Positions 7,157 through 15,137 of a stretch of DNA of 23,934 bases are shown in pieces. The notes beneath the pieces are model-generated. The model was not told the DNA's origin, ran no database searches, and worked only from the letters and a program-made list of their open reading frames with translations. The translations under genes and the position numbers were made by a program. Within the stretch, counting starts at the first letter, position 1. Each line of letters begins with the position of its first letter. This DNA is from a virus: positions 1 through 23,934 of IMG/VR virus record IMGVR_UViG_3300001833_000046; one strand, written 5' to 3'.

Positions 7157-7458
7157 TAAAACTTTGAATTGAATTCAATGTCTGTAATTGAAATGTTCAG
7201 ATTTGGGCTGGTTGCGCCGGACAATGTAAAGCGCAGGTTTGCTTCTCCAATTCTGACATTTAACGCCCCGGCAGAAGTAAATGAGCCATCAGCTCCATTT
7301 GCATCTTTTAATGTAAACCAAGTGCTGCCGCCATCGTAAGACGCTTGGATGCTTAATGTGCCGCCACCAAATGTGCCGTATGCAGCAACGTTTAAATTGC
7401 CCTTTGATTGCAATGCTGATGTTGAACCATCAGAAGTTAAGTTATAAGTTTGAGCCAT
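7156..7458 (-). CDS. Small beta-rich tail-associated protein
   Basis: This 100-residue protein consists mostly of strands and glycine/serine turns. It contains SYDGGSTWFTLKDANG, a motif like the repeat of BNR/Asp-box or beta-sandwich proteins, and ends in LNISITDIEFNSKF. There is no signal peptide or membrane helix. It lies between two large tail proteins and is coupled to the fibre gene by a TAATG overlap. Its own ATG at 7458 follows an A-rich stretch without a Shine-Dalgarno sequence. Similar small proteins are frequent beside marine phage fibres and may decorate or join them; the exact role is unknown. Confidence 0.65.
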   Translation of the reverse strand: MAQTYNLTSDGSTSALQSKGNLNVAAYGTFGGGTLSIQASYDGGSTWFTLKDANGADGSFTSAGALNVRIGEANLRFTLSGATSPNLNISITDIEFNSKF

Positions 7459-7472
7459 AATTTTTTTTAAGT

Positions 7473-8657
7473 TTAATGCACAATCATTAGGTGATCACCA
7501 TGCCGATAAACATCCCCGGCTGATAAACCTGCTGCGATTGCGTGAGTATTGTTAGAATGTTCCTGTAATCCAGTAAAATTAGGTGCATTGACATTTGCCT
7601 TTAACGCCAATTGGGCATTTACATAAGACAAGCTCGCGCCCTCTGGTAAGCTTGTTGCAGGCAAACTGTTTGGCGCGGCCACCGCAGGCAAAACAGTAAT
7701 TGGCACTTGGCAAATAACATCTGTGTCAATTTTAACTTCAAAAAATGCTTCACCGCCAGATGCAATAAGTTGCTGCACTCTGGCGTTATTAGCACTTAAA
7801 GTTAGGCTAAAGCCATTAGTTATTGTGCTTGTTGTGTCAGTATAGATTGCAGGCTGTTGGCTAATCTCAATGACCTGCTGCGCTCTTACAATTGGAGTTC
7901 CAGTGAATGAGCCAAAAGAAGGAGATCCGCTCCCATCCTCTACTGTCCAGGATGTTACCTGCCAAGGGTAAGTCTTATCTTCTGTTGAGTAGTAATAAGT
8001 ATCAGAGTCCCAGCGGATTCTCCATTGAGTCCCAGTCCATCTGATATCGCCGCTACCTGCCGAAAAAGCCACTTTGCCGCTTACAAGAGACCCGTCTTTT
8101 GTCCAAGTCGCATCTATCTCATCGTTAGAGCCAGTAATGGTGAAGCCAGTAATGTTAGCGTCAATTATTCCCGGCACACTTGTTCCAACTGTAACTTCCG
8201 ATTCTGGCGCAAGATTAATGCTTGTTCCTGTAAGATCTGAGCGCGATCCGGCATCATTAAAAATAATTCTGTAAGACCCGGCCGCCAATTTTGTCACAAT
8301 AACACGCGATCCAAAAGCGCCTGTGTTAGAATTAAGCGCATTTAATGCATCTTCAACGGCCTGCGCTGATGCATCATGCTGCAAAGCCGCTGTGGTATCT
8401 ACGCCGTCAGTTAATGTAAATGTTCCGCTTGTTGCTGCCTTGCCGCGCCCAGAGATTGAAACCGCAACAGCAACTGATCCAGACCCACTCCTGGAATCAT
8501 AAGATCCAGCAGAATTGACCAAGTAAAGATTGGCTGAAACTGTTTCACCTTCAACAATTTGCGGCAATCTGACAATTTGGGTTGGTCTTTTTTCAGACGC
8601 AACGGCATTAGCCGTCAAATCCTTTAAATCTGTGTTAATATAAATTGCAGTTGCCAT
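7473..8657 (-). CDS. Modular tail protein with a tryptophan/tyrosine-rich inserted domain
   Basis: This 394-residue structural protein sits among the tail-tip genes. Residues 1-160 form a beta-rich region with an EALN/ALNSN helix. Residues about 169-253 form a compact domain rich in Trp and Tyr (IRWTGTQWRI, then DTYYYSTEDKTYPW and TSWTVEDG); I have seen this pattern as a repeated module in many phage and algal-virus proteins, possibly sugar-binding. Residues 260-320 form another beta domain. The end (AIAAGLSAGDVYRHGDHLMI) matches a short C-terminal motif common in phage fibres. DNA for the central domain (about 7880-8150) uses different codons from its flanks. The start lacks a Shine-Dalgarno and follows a hairpin. 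Confidence 0.7.
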   Translation of the reverse strand: MATAIYINTDLKDLTANAVASEKRPTQIVRLPQIVEGETVSANLYLVNSAGSYDSRSGSGSVAVAVSISGRGKAATSGTFTLTDGVDTTAALQHDASAQAVEDALNALNSNTGAFGSRVIVTKLAAGSYRIIFNDAGSRSDLTGTSINLAPESEVTVGTSVPGIIDANITGFTITGSNDEIDATWTKDGSLVSGKVAFSAGSGDIRWTGTQWRIRWDSDTYYYSTEDKTYPWQVTSWTVEDGSGSPSFGSFTGTPIVRAQQVIEISQQPAIYTDTTSTITNGFSLTLSANNARVQQLIASGGEAFFEVKIDTDVICQVPITVLPAVAAPNSLPATSLPEGASLSYVNAQLALKANVNAPNFTGLQEHSNNTHAIAAGLSAGDVYRHGDHLMIVH

Positions 8658-8673
8658 TGCTTAATCTTTTAAA

Positions 8674-8692
8674 GCCAAAATGAATTTTTGGC
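8674..8692 (-). terminator. Perfect 7-bp hairpin between two tail genes
   Basis: GCCAAAA-N5-TTTTGGC forms a perfect stem in the 47-bp gap between the 186- and 394-residue genes. On the minus strand it is followed only by TTTAAAAG, so any termination would be weak. It could instead stabilise the upstream mRNA 3' end or block a ribosome site. Confidence 0.35.
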
Positions 8693-8704
8693 AAGTGCAG
8701 ACAA

Positions 8705-9265
8705 TTAGGATAATGACAATGTTATGCTGCCATTTCCGCCAGCTATAAGTGCTGATTCTGACACGTTTGAATAGATATAAACCAACCTTGGCACAACTGA
8801 TTTTGCCAAATTAATGGTTGTGCTGCCGCTAATGCTAGCGCTGCTAACCTTTCCAGCGCCATACGGATCTGAATCTGAGTCACTATCAACAAATCCATTG
8901 GCTGTAATGTAAGCATCCGCAGTTGAAAATGGATAATTTGCGCTGTTTACTTGGCAATTGTAAGACAATGTAAAACTGATCGCGGTTGCGCATTGGCAAT
9001 AAAATGCAATGTAGATTTCCATGACATTGCCGCCCGGCCCGGAGCTTGCATAACTTATATTATGTGAAGGAAAATTGGTTGAATAGTTGTTGGCATTTGA
9101 TGCGTCAGATCCCAAAATATTTAACCAATATTTCCACGGCCAATTTGCGCTTGTTGTGTCTTTTGCGCAATTGACCGGATAAGTGTTTGCGCTGCCTGCT
9201 GTTGCTGGTTCATTTAAAAAGGAATCAGTAGTATTGGCAAACGCACCTGCTCTTAAAATTGCCAT
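8705..9265 (-). CDS. Tail-associated protein, function unknown
   Basis: This 186-residue protein is beta-rich and full of S, T, N and A, with four cysteines (in VNCAKD, YCQCAT and YNCQV), unusual for a phage tail protein made in the cytoplasm. It contains WPWKYWLNILGSD near residues 42-54 and a DSDSDSD run near 126-132 that might bind calcium, though this is only a guess. The start overlaps the previous stop as TAATG. The late tail-tip position suggests a minor structural or receptor-contact protein. I recognise no family. Confidence 0.7.
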   Translation of the reverse strand: MAILRAGAFANTTDSFLNEPATAGSANTYPVNCAKDTTSANWPWKYWLNILGSDASNANNYSTNFPSHNISYASSGPGGNVMEIYIAFYCQCATAISFTLSYNCQVNSANYPFSTADAYITANGFVDSDSDSDPYGAGKVSSASISGSTTINLAKSVVPRLVYIYSNVSESALIAGGNGSITLSLS

Positions 9266-9534
9266 TATGGAAGCTTTGTTAAGAAGATCCTTTGCCCGGC
9301 CGTGTTATCGCTTTGCACAATATCCAAAGTTTCTTCACTAAAGTCAATGGTTGCGCCGTTTCTGGGAATTCTTAACGCAACATTGTTATCCGAATATTCA
9401 ACCTGTGGCTCTGCATCAGAATCAATCGTTTCAAATTTCATGTTCAAAAGTGAATTGGTTTTCCCAATCACTTCATTCATTTTTTTGTTCCTGGCTAGCG
9501 CGCCGCCTGTTGTTACCTTTTCAATGTTTGCCAT
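9265..9534 (-). CDS. Small tail-region protein, function unknown
   Basis: This 89-residue protein has a helical N-terminal half (ALARNKKMNEVIGKTNSLLNM) and a strand-rich C-terminal half (NNVALRIP, GATIDFS). The start and stop both overlap their neighbours as TAATG, so it is translated in step with the tail genes. It might be a linker or an assembly factor; I do not recognise it. Confidence 0.7.
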   Translation of the reverse strand: MANIEKVTTGGALARNKKMNEVIGKTNSLLNMKFETIDSDAEPQVEYSDNNVALRIPRNGATIDFSEETLDIVQSDNTAGQRIFLTKLP

Positions 9535-10796
9535 TACAATGCCCGGATTCCCTTGGTAATAACTTCATAAATGTTGCCCTTCCAGCGCCTAATGTCGCTT
9601 GAAAGTGTTAACAAATCGCCATCTTCAATAAATTGCCTGTATTCATCTGCCGTTGGCTCTGTGCTAGATGTCAAAAAAGTAACCTGTGCGCCTGTTGAAT
9701 AATTAGTTCCTTCAAACTTTTGCGCCAATGGAATGTCTTGAATGTTTGAAATGCCAGTTGTTACGCCGGGCAAAAAATAACTGTGCCTTGTTTCAGTTGT
9801 TCCAATTTGGGAAATTTGGCTGCGTCCCCTTTTTGCGCCCGGATAAACTTTGCCGCTGGCGGCTATGTAACTAAAATTTGCTGGGAATTTTGCTTTTACT
9901 CTTAATGTGCTGCCAGTAGTTCCGGTCAATGCTTCTGCATAAAAAATCCTATATTCGCTATAGGTTCCGCCGCCAGAAGTAGCAATTGAGATTCTCATTA
10001 ATATTTTAACAGAATCACCAACTGAAATGCCGTGCGCGCTGCTAGTTACAATTGACAATTCAGTTGGAGTAGCTTGCGAAACGCTATTGATAACAAATGA
10101 AGATCCGGTTCCGGCAACTGATTGCAGCCCTGGAAAAGTAAATATTTCTGAACCGGATGGCTCTGATCTGTCCTTTGGAATGTTGGCAAATTGCCTGTCA
10201 AATGTTAACAACTCGCCGCTTTCGTCAACTGTATGGTTGAAATCGCCAACAAAATAAGCGTTAAAATCGGTAAAGTTTTCTGGCAAGGTTGGATAAATTC
10301 TGGCATTTGAATCAATCAATACATCATTAAGATCCGGTATCTTTTTTGATGTTACAAATGTCAATGTCCCAGATCCGGTTGCTGTAATCCAAGATGTTTC
10401 TTCAAACGGGAATCTTGTAATTACGCTACCCCCCTGCAAAACAAATGGATCAAATGTGCTTTGGTTATAAAAATACCAACCAGCTCCGGCATACCTTGCA
10501 AATTCATAATTGTTGCCAGAATCTCTATAAATTGGCGCATTATCGCTAAATGAAACGCCATCCCATTGCATTGAAACGTTTCCAATTGGTGTACCGCCGC
10601 TGTCACTAATTCCAGAAACTGTAAACCTATAAATGTTTTTTGGATGATAAGCTTGTTTGCGCATGCTGCAAGCAATGTGATAAACCTTAGTTTCCATATC
10701 GCCCTGCTCAATAAACGGATATTCAATATAGGTGTCCCCGGTTGCAATGGGAAAGCCGAACAACTCTAAACTGCTGCTGTAATAAGGAATGCTCAT
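9534..10796 (-). CDS. Tail-tip protein following the tape measure
   Basis: This 420-residue protein is beta-rich throughout and has no membrane helices. It is placed directly after the tape measure, where distal-tail and baseplate proteins normally lie. Visible parts include an aromatic-rich N-terminal domain (YHPKNIYRFTVSG, WDGVSF), an AHGISVGDSVKI segment near residue 254 like those found in beta modules of tail proteins, and a helical/beta C-terminus (ADEYRQFIEDGDLLTL, WKGNIYEVI). Its first residues, MSIPYYSSSLEL, resemble the start of the putative tail tube. The start is separated from the tape-measure stop by two bases. I cannot match it to a named lambda tip protein; a distal-tail role is inferred from place. 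Confidence 0.65.
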   Translation of the reverse strand: MSIPYYSSSLELFGFPIATGDTYIEYPFIEQGDMETKVYHIACSMRKQAYHPKNIYRFTVSGISDSGGTPIGNVSMQWDGVSFSDNAPIYRDSGNNYEFARYAGAGWYFYNQSTFDPFVLQGGSVITRFPFEETSWITATGSGTLTFVTSKKIPDLNDVLIDSNARIYPTLPENFTDFNAYFVGDFNHTVDESGELLTFDRQFANIPKDRSEPSGSEIFTFPGLQSVAGTGSSFVINSVSQATPTELSIVTSSAHGISVGDSVKILMRISIATSGGGTYSEYRIFYAEALTGTTGSTLRVKAKFPANFSYIAASGKVYPGAKRGRSQISQIGTTETRHSYFLPGVTTGISNIQDIPLAQKFEGTNYSTGAQVTFLTSSTEPTADEYRQFIEDGDLLTLSSDIRRWKGNIYEVITKGIRAL

Positions 10797-10798
10797 AA

Positions 10799-12574
10799 TT
10801 ATGGATTTTCGGAAATAACTTTTTCAATGTTTGTTAATGCGTCTGCGCTTGTCTTTACATTTGCGGCCATGTCAGTTGCTGTTTTGTCTTGCGCAGGTTT
10901 TGCGGTTTCCCCGGATGGTTGTTTGCGCTCTGCACCTACGCCAAACCCGGCTGCCCTTTCGCGCTCTTCCATGCGCTTGTTGCGCTCTTCCTGCCTGCGC
11001 CTTTCTTCTGCTTGAACCTCTGCCGCCCTTTCAGCCCTTTCCCTTGCTCTTCTGGCCTTATCTTCCTGCCTCTTTTTTCTATCGAATGCACGTTGTTCTC
11101 TTGGTGTAACATAACCGCTCTGGTTCACATCTGCCGGGTCTGATTCATCACCTGCTGCACCTGTTGTTGGCTTTATGCCAGATTCTTTTTCTTTAGCAGC
11201 AATCAATTCATTTGCTAATCTGGCAGCGGTTTCCCGGTCTGAATTTGTTTCACGCATTATGCGCTGTGTTTCACGCTCTAAATCTAATTGTTTTTGCGCC
11301 TGCTCAATTGCGCTTTCATTGCCATCAATCTGCGCATTAATTAAATCTAGCCTTAATTGCTCCAACGCAACCTGCTCTTCCGTTTTGGGTTTTGATGCGT
11401 TTTGAGTAGCAATAAAATTGCGCGATTCCTCTAAAATTTTTTGATAAGCTTTTAACCTTTCTTCCAATGCTTTTTTGCGCTCTGGATCTTTTTCTTCTTC
11501 GGCTTGTTTGCTTAATTCTTCGGCTAAATCTTCGGAATTTTTAATTGCGTCCTCTTTTAACCTATTTTCTTCTTCCAGTTTGGCAATGGCGGCCGATCTG
11601 GCTGCTTGGTAAGCATCGCGCGATTCTTTAAGCGCTGCAATCTCATTCCTAATCAACTCTTCCCTTTCAGCGCCGTAAATCCTGGACATTCTATGTCCCT
11701 TTGCTTCCAAGCTTTGCACGGCCTCAAATTCTTCCGCGCTAAATCCACGCATAAAGAAAACTTCACCCAAGCGCTGCCCAAAACCCTTAATCACGCCAAT
11801 GCCACTATTAACTGTTTTAAGGAATTCCGTAAAAGCAGGAATTAGTTCCTGCCCAACGCTTGTTGCCGTTTCCGTAAGTTCAACTTTAAGGAATTTTATT
11901 CTGTTAGCTGCGCTGTCTGCTGTAATTGCAGCATCTCCATTTGCTTCCCCCATGTCCCGGATAAGGATCGACTGCACGGCCAACGCCTTTTGCGCTGCCG
12001 TCATTGTGCCAACGCCGTCAAAAATCGCCAAATTTAAGCCTTCTTGCTTTAATCTGGCTTCATTAATAACAATGCCCAGTTGTTTTAATGGTTCAAATTC
12101 TCCGGAAATCGCGGATCTTAATTTTTGAAACATGTCCTCAATTCTGAGATCATGAAAACTTGCCAAATCGCCACCAATTTTAACCAACTGAATAGAAAGC
12201 AACCGGGCTGCCTCTTCATTAAACCCAAACGCTTTTGCCATCGCGCCAAATGTGGCCAACGCATTTTGCATTTCCTGTTCTGTTGCCGGGATAATTTTGG
12301 TAAGTTTTTCAACTTCTTTTGTCATTTCGGCAGTTGCCGGGCCAAATACTGCGCGAAACTTTGACGCGGTTTCTTCGGCAGATGCGCCCAATTCAACCAT
12401 GTTTTTTATTGCGCCAACGCCAATAATTCCTGCGAACATGCCCGGCAGTCCGGATAAGCTTTTCCGAACGCTTGAACCAAATGAAGCAACTGACATCTTG
12501 GCGCGCTGAATGCCGCGCTTAAACCCGGTTGAATCTAAATTGAGTTTGGTTCTAAGTTCAGCTTTCTGCGCCAT
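10799..12574 (-). CDS. Tape measure protein
   Basis: This 591-residue protein fixes tail length and passes through the tail tube at DNA ejection. Visible features are a basic N-terminus, a hydrophobic glycine-rich stretch (about 42-60), and a region typical of small tape measures (residues 60-250, with FGPATAEM, AFGFNEEAARLL and LGIVINEARLKQEGLN). Long coiled coils follow (about 300-470), then an extremely arginine/glutamate-rich helix (about 500-555). At the usual 0.15 nm per residue it would measure a tail of about 90 nm, which is known physics applied to this length. The start overlaps the upstream gene by 17 bases and has AGGAA as a ribosome site. Identity is strong. Confidence 0.85.
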   Translation of the reverse strand: MAQKAELRTKLNLDSTGFKRGIQRAKMSVASFGSSVRKSLSGLPGMFAGIIGVGAIKNMVELGASAEETASKFRAVFGPATAEMTKEVEKLTKIIPATEQEMQNALATFGAMAKAFGFNEEAARLLSIQLVKIGGDLASFHDLRIEDMFQKLRSAISGEFEPLKQLGIVINEARLKQEGLNLAIFDGVGTMTAAQKALAVQSILIRDMGEANGDAAITADSAANRIKFLKVELTETATSVGQELIPAFTEFLKTVNSGIGVIKGFGQRLGEVFFMRGFSAEEFEAVQSLEAKGHRMSRIYGAEREELIRNEIAALKESRDAYQAARSAAIAKLEEENRLKEDAIKNSEDLAEELSKQAEEEKDPERKKALEERLKAYQKILEESRNFIATQNASKPKTEEQVALEQLRLDLINAQIDGNESAIEQAQKQLDLERETQRIMRETNSDRETAARLANELIAAKEKESGIKPTTGAAGDESDPADVNQSGYVTPREQRAFDRKKRQEDKARRARERAERAAEVQAEERRRQEERNKRMEERERAAGFGVGAERKQPSGETAKPAQDKTATDMAANVKTSADALTNIEKVISENP

Positions 12575-13184
12575 TGTTTAATTCCTGTAAGATTTCCTGC
12601 TTAATAAGTTTAATCAATTTTGGCTCTGCCAACTTGTAATCCGGAATGGTTGCCAAGCGCATTGCTTTTTGTAACTGAAAGATTCTGTTTAATGGCCATG
12701 TTAAAACATCTGCCGGGTTTTGTCCATAACGCGCTGCAACTTCATCAATCGCACCAACAATTCCAGCAATTGGCGACATTTTATTGTCCCGGCTAAATCC
12801 GGATTTGGTGTTTATTGTTTCTGGCATTTCCGAAAATGCGTTGTTCACATGATCAAAAACCAGTTTTGCCAATGCCTCTTTATTGCTTTTGCCGTAAGCA
12901 TAGCCAATGCGTCTTTTGGCTTTTTCTGATGCCGCGCATTGCTTTGGGTTATATTCTGAGCAGTTGCGCCAAATGTAATCAATCAAATCCTGTTCAGATG
13001 GATCTGCTCCCAACGCAATGGCATTATCAATTAAGTTTAAATCCACCCATGCTTTGGCTGTAAGCGGCTTTAAAGCGATTTTGTCTTGCTTGGTAATACC
13101 AGAGTCAGATGACCAGGCCAAAAGCCTGTTTTGGGCAATTCTGGCTGTTGCTTCCTTTAGATCTTCTGACAATTTGTTGATCAT
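12558..13184 (-). CDS. Putative tail assembly protein in the lambda gpG position
   Basis: This is a 208-residue protein, mainly helical, between tail tube and tape measure, where lambda-like phages encode tail assembly chaperones. I choose the ATG at 13184; an in-frame TTG at 13232 would translate through a terminator hairpin. The ATG touches the T8 run of that terminator and has no Shine-Dalgarno sequence. Seen features are an N-terminal helix (INKLSEDLKEATARIAQ), a central basic region (EKAKRRIGYAYG), and a C-terminal domain with EVAARYGQNPADVLTWPLN, common in phage tail proteins. It ends 17 bases inside the tape-measure gene, so there is no room for a lambda-type G/GT frameshift product. 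Function is by position. Confidence 0.6.
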   Translation of the reverse strand: MINKLSEDLKEATARIAQNRLLAWSSDSGITKQDKIALKPLTAKAWVDLNLIDNAIALGADPSEQDLIDYIWRNCSEYNPKQCAASEKAKRRIGYAYGKSNKEALAKLVFDHVNNAFSEMPETINTKSGFSRDNKMSPIAGIVGAIDEVAARYGQNPADVLTWPLNRIFQLQKAMRLATIPDYKLAEPKLIKLIKQEILQELNNGAES

Positions 13185-13220
13185 AAAAAAAAGCCCTGCC
13201 CACCTTTGGGCAGACAGGGC
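13185..13220 (-). terminator. Intrinsic terminator after the tail-tube/52-aa pair
   Basis: On the minus strand GCCC, a four-base bulge and TGCCCA pair with TGGGCA and GGGC across an AAGG loop, followed directly by eight T residues. This is a strong rho-independent terminator. It lies 22 bases past the stop of the 52-residue gene and ends at the ATG of the gpG-like gene. It probably lets the tail tube be made in excess over the chaperone and tape measure, with those reached by read-through. Confidence 0.8.
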
Positions 13221-13241
13221 AATTTTAAGCAATTTGCTGAT

Positions 13242-13400
13242 TTAATCCTTAGCTTTTTGCTTTTTGGTTTTTGGGGTTAATTCTTCTGCATCGCCATTAT
13301 CAATTAAGGATTGCGCAACCAAATCGCCAACTTCAACAATTGACCCGGCTTCTTCAATGCAGCCCTTAATTGATTTTTCTTTTACCAGTTTAATTTTCAT
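13242..13400 (-). CDS. Small basic protein coupled to the tail tube gene
   Basis: This 52-residue protein was read directly from the DNA. Its ATG overlaps the tail-tube stop as TAATG. It contains two short strands (MKIKLVKEKSI, SIVEVGDLV), a helix and a lysine-rich end (PKTKKQKAKD). The pattern, a small beta domain with VGDLV and NGDAEEL, resembles short phage proteins that follow connector or tail-tube genes, and it recalls the 74-residue protein after the capsid. Small basic partners of tail tubes are known in other phages, but the function here is unknown. A strong terminator follows. Confidence 0.65.
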   Translation of the reverse strand: MKIKLVKEKSIKGCIEEAGSIVEVGDLVAQSLIDNGDAEELTPKTKKQKAKD

Positions 13401-13774
13401 TAACCTTGGTAAGTTTTGCGCACGGCAACCATTTCAAATGTGTCAAATGCGTCTTTGTCTCGATTAACAGTAACGTCTTTAACAACCAACGTTGAACCTG
13501 TGCCAGATCGGTCATAATCGTGCGTAAACTCATCACCAATTGCAGGCAATTCGTGGGTAGTGTGTGAGCGCTGCAATGTATAAGTAACTTCAATTTGATC
13601 AGACCCGGCGCGCAACATAAAGTCGCCACGATCGCCATTGGCATCTGTTCGGCTGATAATACGATTTGCGAAAGATGCACCGGAAACGGCATCAACGATA
13701 TAAGCAACAGAATTGATTGTTACTGATTCTAAACCTTGTGGAAGGTCTGATGAGGATGAATAAGGAATTGACAT
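13400..13774 (-). CDS. Putative major tail tube protein (lambda gpV position)
   Basis: This 124-residue protein is beta-rich, with charged loops (SRTDANGDRGDFML, TVNRDKDAFDTFEM) and a central QIEVTYTLQRSHTTH strand pair. Tube proteins polymerise as hexameric rings around the tape measure. Support is positional: it follows the gpU-like gene and precedes the gpG-like and tape-measure genes, and is followed by a strong terminator, as expected for an abundant protein. It is short for a tube protein (lambda gpV has 246 residues), so alternatives exist. The ATG has no Shine-Dalgarno sequence; TATACT lies four bases upstream. The N-terminus MSIPYSSSSDL resembles that of the 420-residue tip protein. 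Confidence 0.55.
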   Translation of the reverse strand: MSIPYSSSSDLPQGLESVTINSVAYIVDAVSGASFANRIISRTDANGDRGDFMLRAGSDQIEVTYTLQRSHTTHELPAIGDEFTHDYDRSGTGSTLVVKDVTVNRDKDAFDTFEMVAVRKTYQG

Positions 13775-13778
13775 AATA

Positions 13779-13807
13779 AGTATAAGTTAAATGTGATAAT
13801 CTCTTTA
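13779..13807 (-). promoter_or_regulatory. Possible promoter next to the tail tube start
   Basis: A good -10 hexamer (TATACT, 13784-13779) lies four bases before the ATG in a 38-bp AT-rich gap. The -35 at 17-bp spacing (TAAAGA) is poor. If real, the transcript would begin at or inside the start codon. Weak candidate. Confidence 0.2.
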
Positions 13808-13812
13808 GATAT

Positions 13813-14367
13813 TTAAACGCTTGGCCACGCAGTTGACAATATTGAAATTTGGCCGGAATAAGACAGAGTTGAAACGTCAAAAACATCTTCAACGCTATTA
13901 TCCGTCCCGGCAGGCCTTAAAAATTCTATTTCATAATGCTGCAAATAAGATTCCAGGGCTGAACCCTTGGCCTTTAGCAGGCTAACCCAAGTCCGGAGCA
14001 ATGCTATCATTTCATGATGCCGTGATTCAACATTTGCAGTTTGGCTGCCCTCTTCATTGTGCCGCCGGGTTTGAACAATAAATTCCAAGTCAAATTCATA
14101 TTGATCATAAACCGGGTTGGCCGCGCCGCCCGGCGCTGGATTGTAATGCCCGGTAACTGCGCCCAGCTTAAAAGATGCGCCAATGTAATCATCTGGCAAT
14201 GTTTCAACATCTTGCTGCTTTTTTACTTCCAGCATTTGATCCGCCAACCAGTCCCGGAAAGCAGAATCAACATTGCCTTCAAAATTAAATAATTCTGTAT
14301 AAGAAGCGGCTGGCATTTGCTTAAAATAGGTTGCAGATTCAATTTTGTCAATCAGCGCACATTCCAC
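13813..14367 (-). CDS. Putative tail terminator/connector protein (lambda gpU position)
   Basis: This 184-residue protein probably caps the tail during assembly. It begins with a helix (ALIDKIESATYF) and a strand-rich core typical of tail terminators, including YDQYEFDLEFIVQTRRH (about residues 87-103), a long helix (ESRHHEMIALLRTWVSLL) and a C-terminal beta portion. The predicted start is GTG at 14367, overlapping the preceding gene by 16 bases, with no clear Shine-Dalgarno; the first good internal ATG (residue 18) would remove the first helix. Order (FII, Z, U, V) supports the assignment. Sequence motifs alone do not. Confidence 0.5.
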   Translation of the reverse strand: MECALIDKIESATYFKQMPAASYTELFNFEGNVDSAFRDWLADQMLEVKKQQDVETLPDDYIGASFKLGAVTGHYNPAPGGAANPVYDQYEFDLEFIVQTRRHNEEGSQTANVESRHHEMIALLRTWVSLLKAKGSALESYLQHYEIEFLRPAGTDNSVEDVFDVSTLSYSGQISILSTAWPSV

Positions 14368-15137
14368 CCGGATTGCTTGGCCGTTTCCTTAAATAAGAAT
14401 TTTAAGCGCCTTTCCATAGCCTTTAACCTGCCGCGCTTAATTATGCTTAATGTTTTTGCCTGCACATATTGCAACCCAAATGCCTTGGCATCGGAAATTG
14501 CCGTCCAAGCATTGCCAATTTTTGTTATCCTGGCTGTGCCATTGGCTTTGGGCATTTGTTTTTGTATCCATGCAGGAATTTTTATTTTTTTGTTTAATCT
14601 GAATATTCCCTTGGCAATTGATGCCTTTGCAATGCCAACGTCTTTTTGCTGAATCAATAAATATTTTTCAAACATGGATTCAGTAACCCACATTTGCTGA
14701 AAGCCTTTTAGCGGCCTTGTCCTGCCGGATCTTGGGTTTCTGTTGGCATTGTGGAAGCGGCGCATTTCGTCCATAGATTTAATAACTCCTGCGCCAATAA
14801 TTCTTTTGCCTCTATAAATATTCCCGGAGGAAAATGTTTTAGCAGCCCAATTGTAAATGTCGCGCCTTGGAATAAAGAATATTTTATTTAAATCATATTC
14901 AATCGCCAGCTGCCCGGCTTTTTCGTCTTTTTTTGCCCCCAAGCTTCTGCCGCGCCCACTGGGAAATTCTTTATACGGCGGCACAAATCGCCCAATGTCT
15001 GCCAAAAACAATCCGCCTTGCTCTTTTACAAATTGCTTTTCGTCAATGTTCCACTTTTTTGCCAGCTTTCTGATTTTATGCTGAAACAATGCATCATCAA
15101 ATTCAACTGTTTTTCTAGCCATAAAGCTTGGATTCAT
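14352..15137 (-). CDS. Minor tail/tail completion protein (lambda gpZ position)
   Basis: This 261-residue protein is strongly basic, consistent with neck proteins of the gpZ or HK97-gp10 kind that join tail and head. It has a helical N-terminus (FDDALFQHKIRKLAKKWN), the patch FVPPYKEFPSGRGRSLGAKK, and a long lysine/arginine-rich stretch. The ATG at 15137 has GAAGG about seven bases upstream and overlaps the FII-like gene by 23 bases; ATG at 15122 (MARKT) is possible but has no ribosome site. The identity is by position and charge. Confidence 0.5.
   Translation of the reverse strand: MNPSFMARKTVEFDDALFQHKIRKLAKKWNIDEKQFVKEQGGLFLADIGRFVPPYKEFPSGRGRSLGAKKDEKAGQLAIEYDLNKIFFIPRRDIYNWAAKTFSSGNIYRGKRIIGAGVIKSMDEMRRFHNANRNPRSGRTRPLKGFQQMWVTESMFEKYLLIQQKDVGIAKASIAKGIFRLNKKIKIPAWIQKQMPKANGTARITKIGNAWTAISDAKAFGLQYVQAKTLSIIKRGRLKAMERRLKFLFKETAKQSGWNVR

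Noticed and set aside
10831-11143. Plus-strand frames over the tape-measure C-terminus
   Set aside because: They are antisense shadows of the arginine/glutamate-rich coiled coil, giving implausible cysteine/leucine-rich peptides.
12545-13184. Lambda-style G/GT frameshift
   Set aside because: The gpG-like frame ends 17 bases inside the tape-measure gene, leaving no second frame for a T-like extension, and no slippery run is visible near its end.
13833-13861. TTGACA on the plus strand inside the gpU-like gene
   Set aside because: The expected -10 (GAATAA) matches poorly and no plus-strand gene follows.
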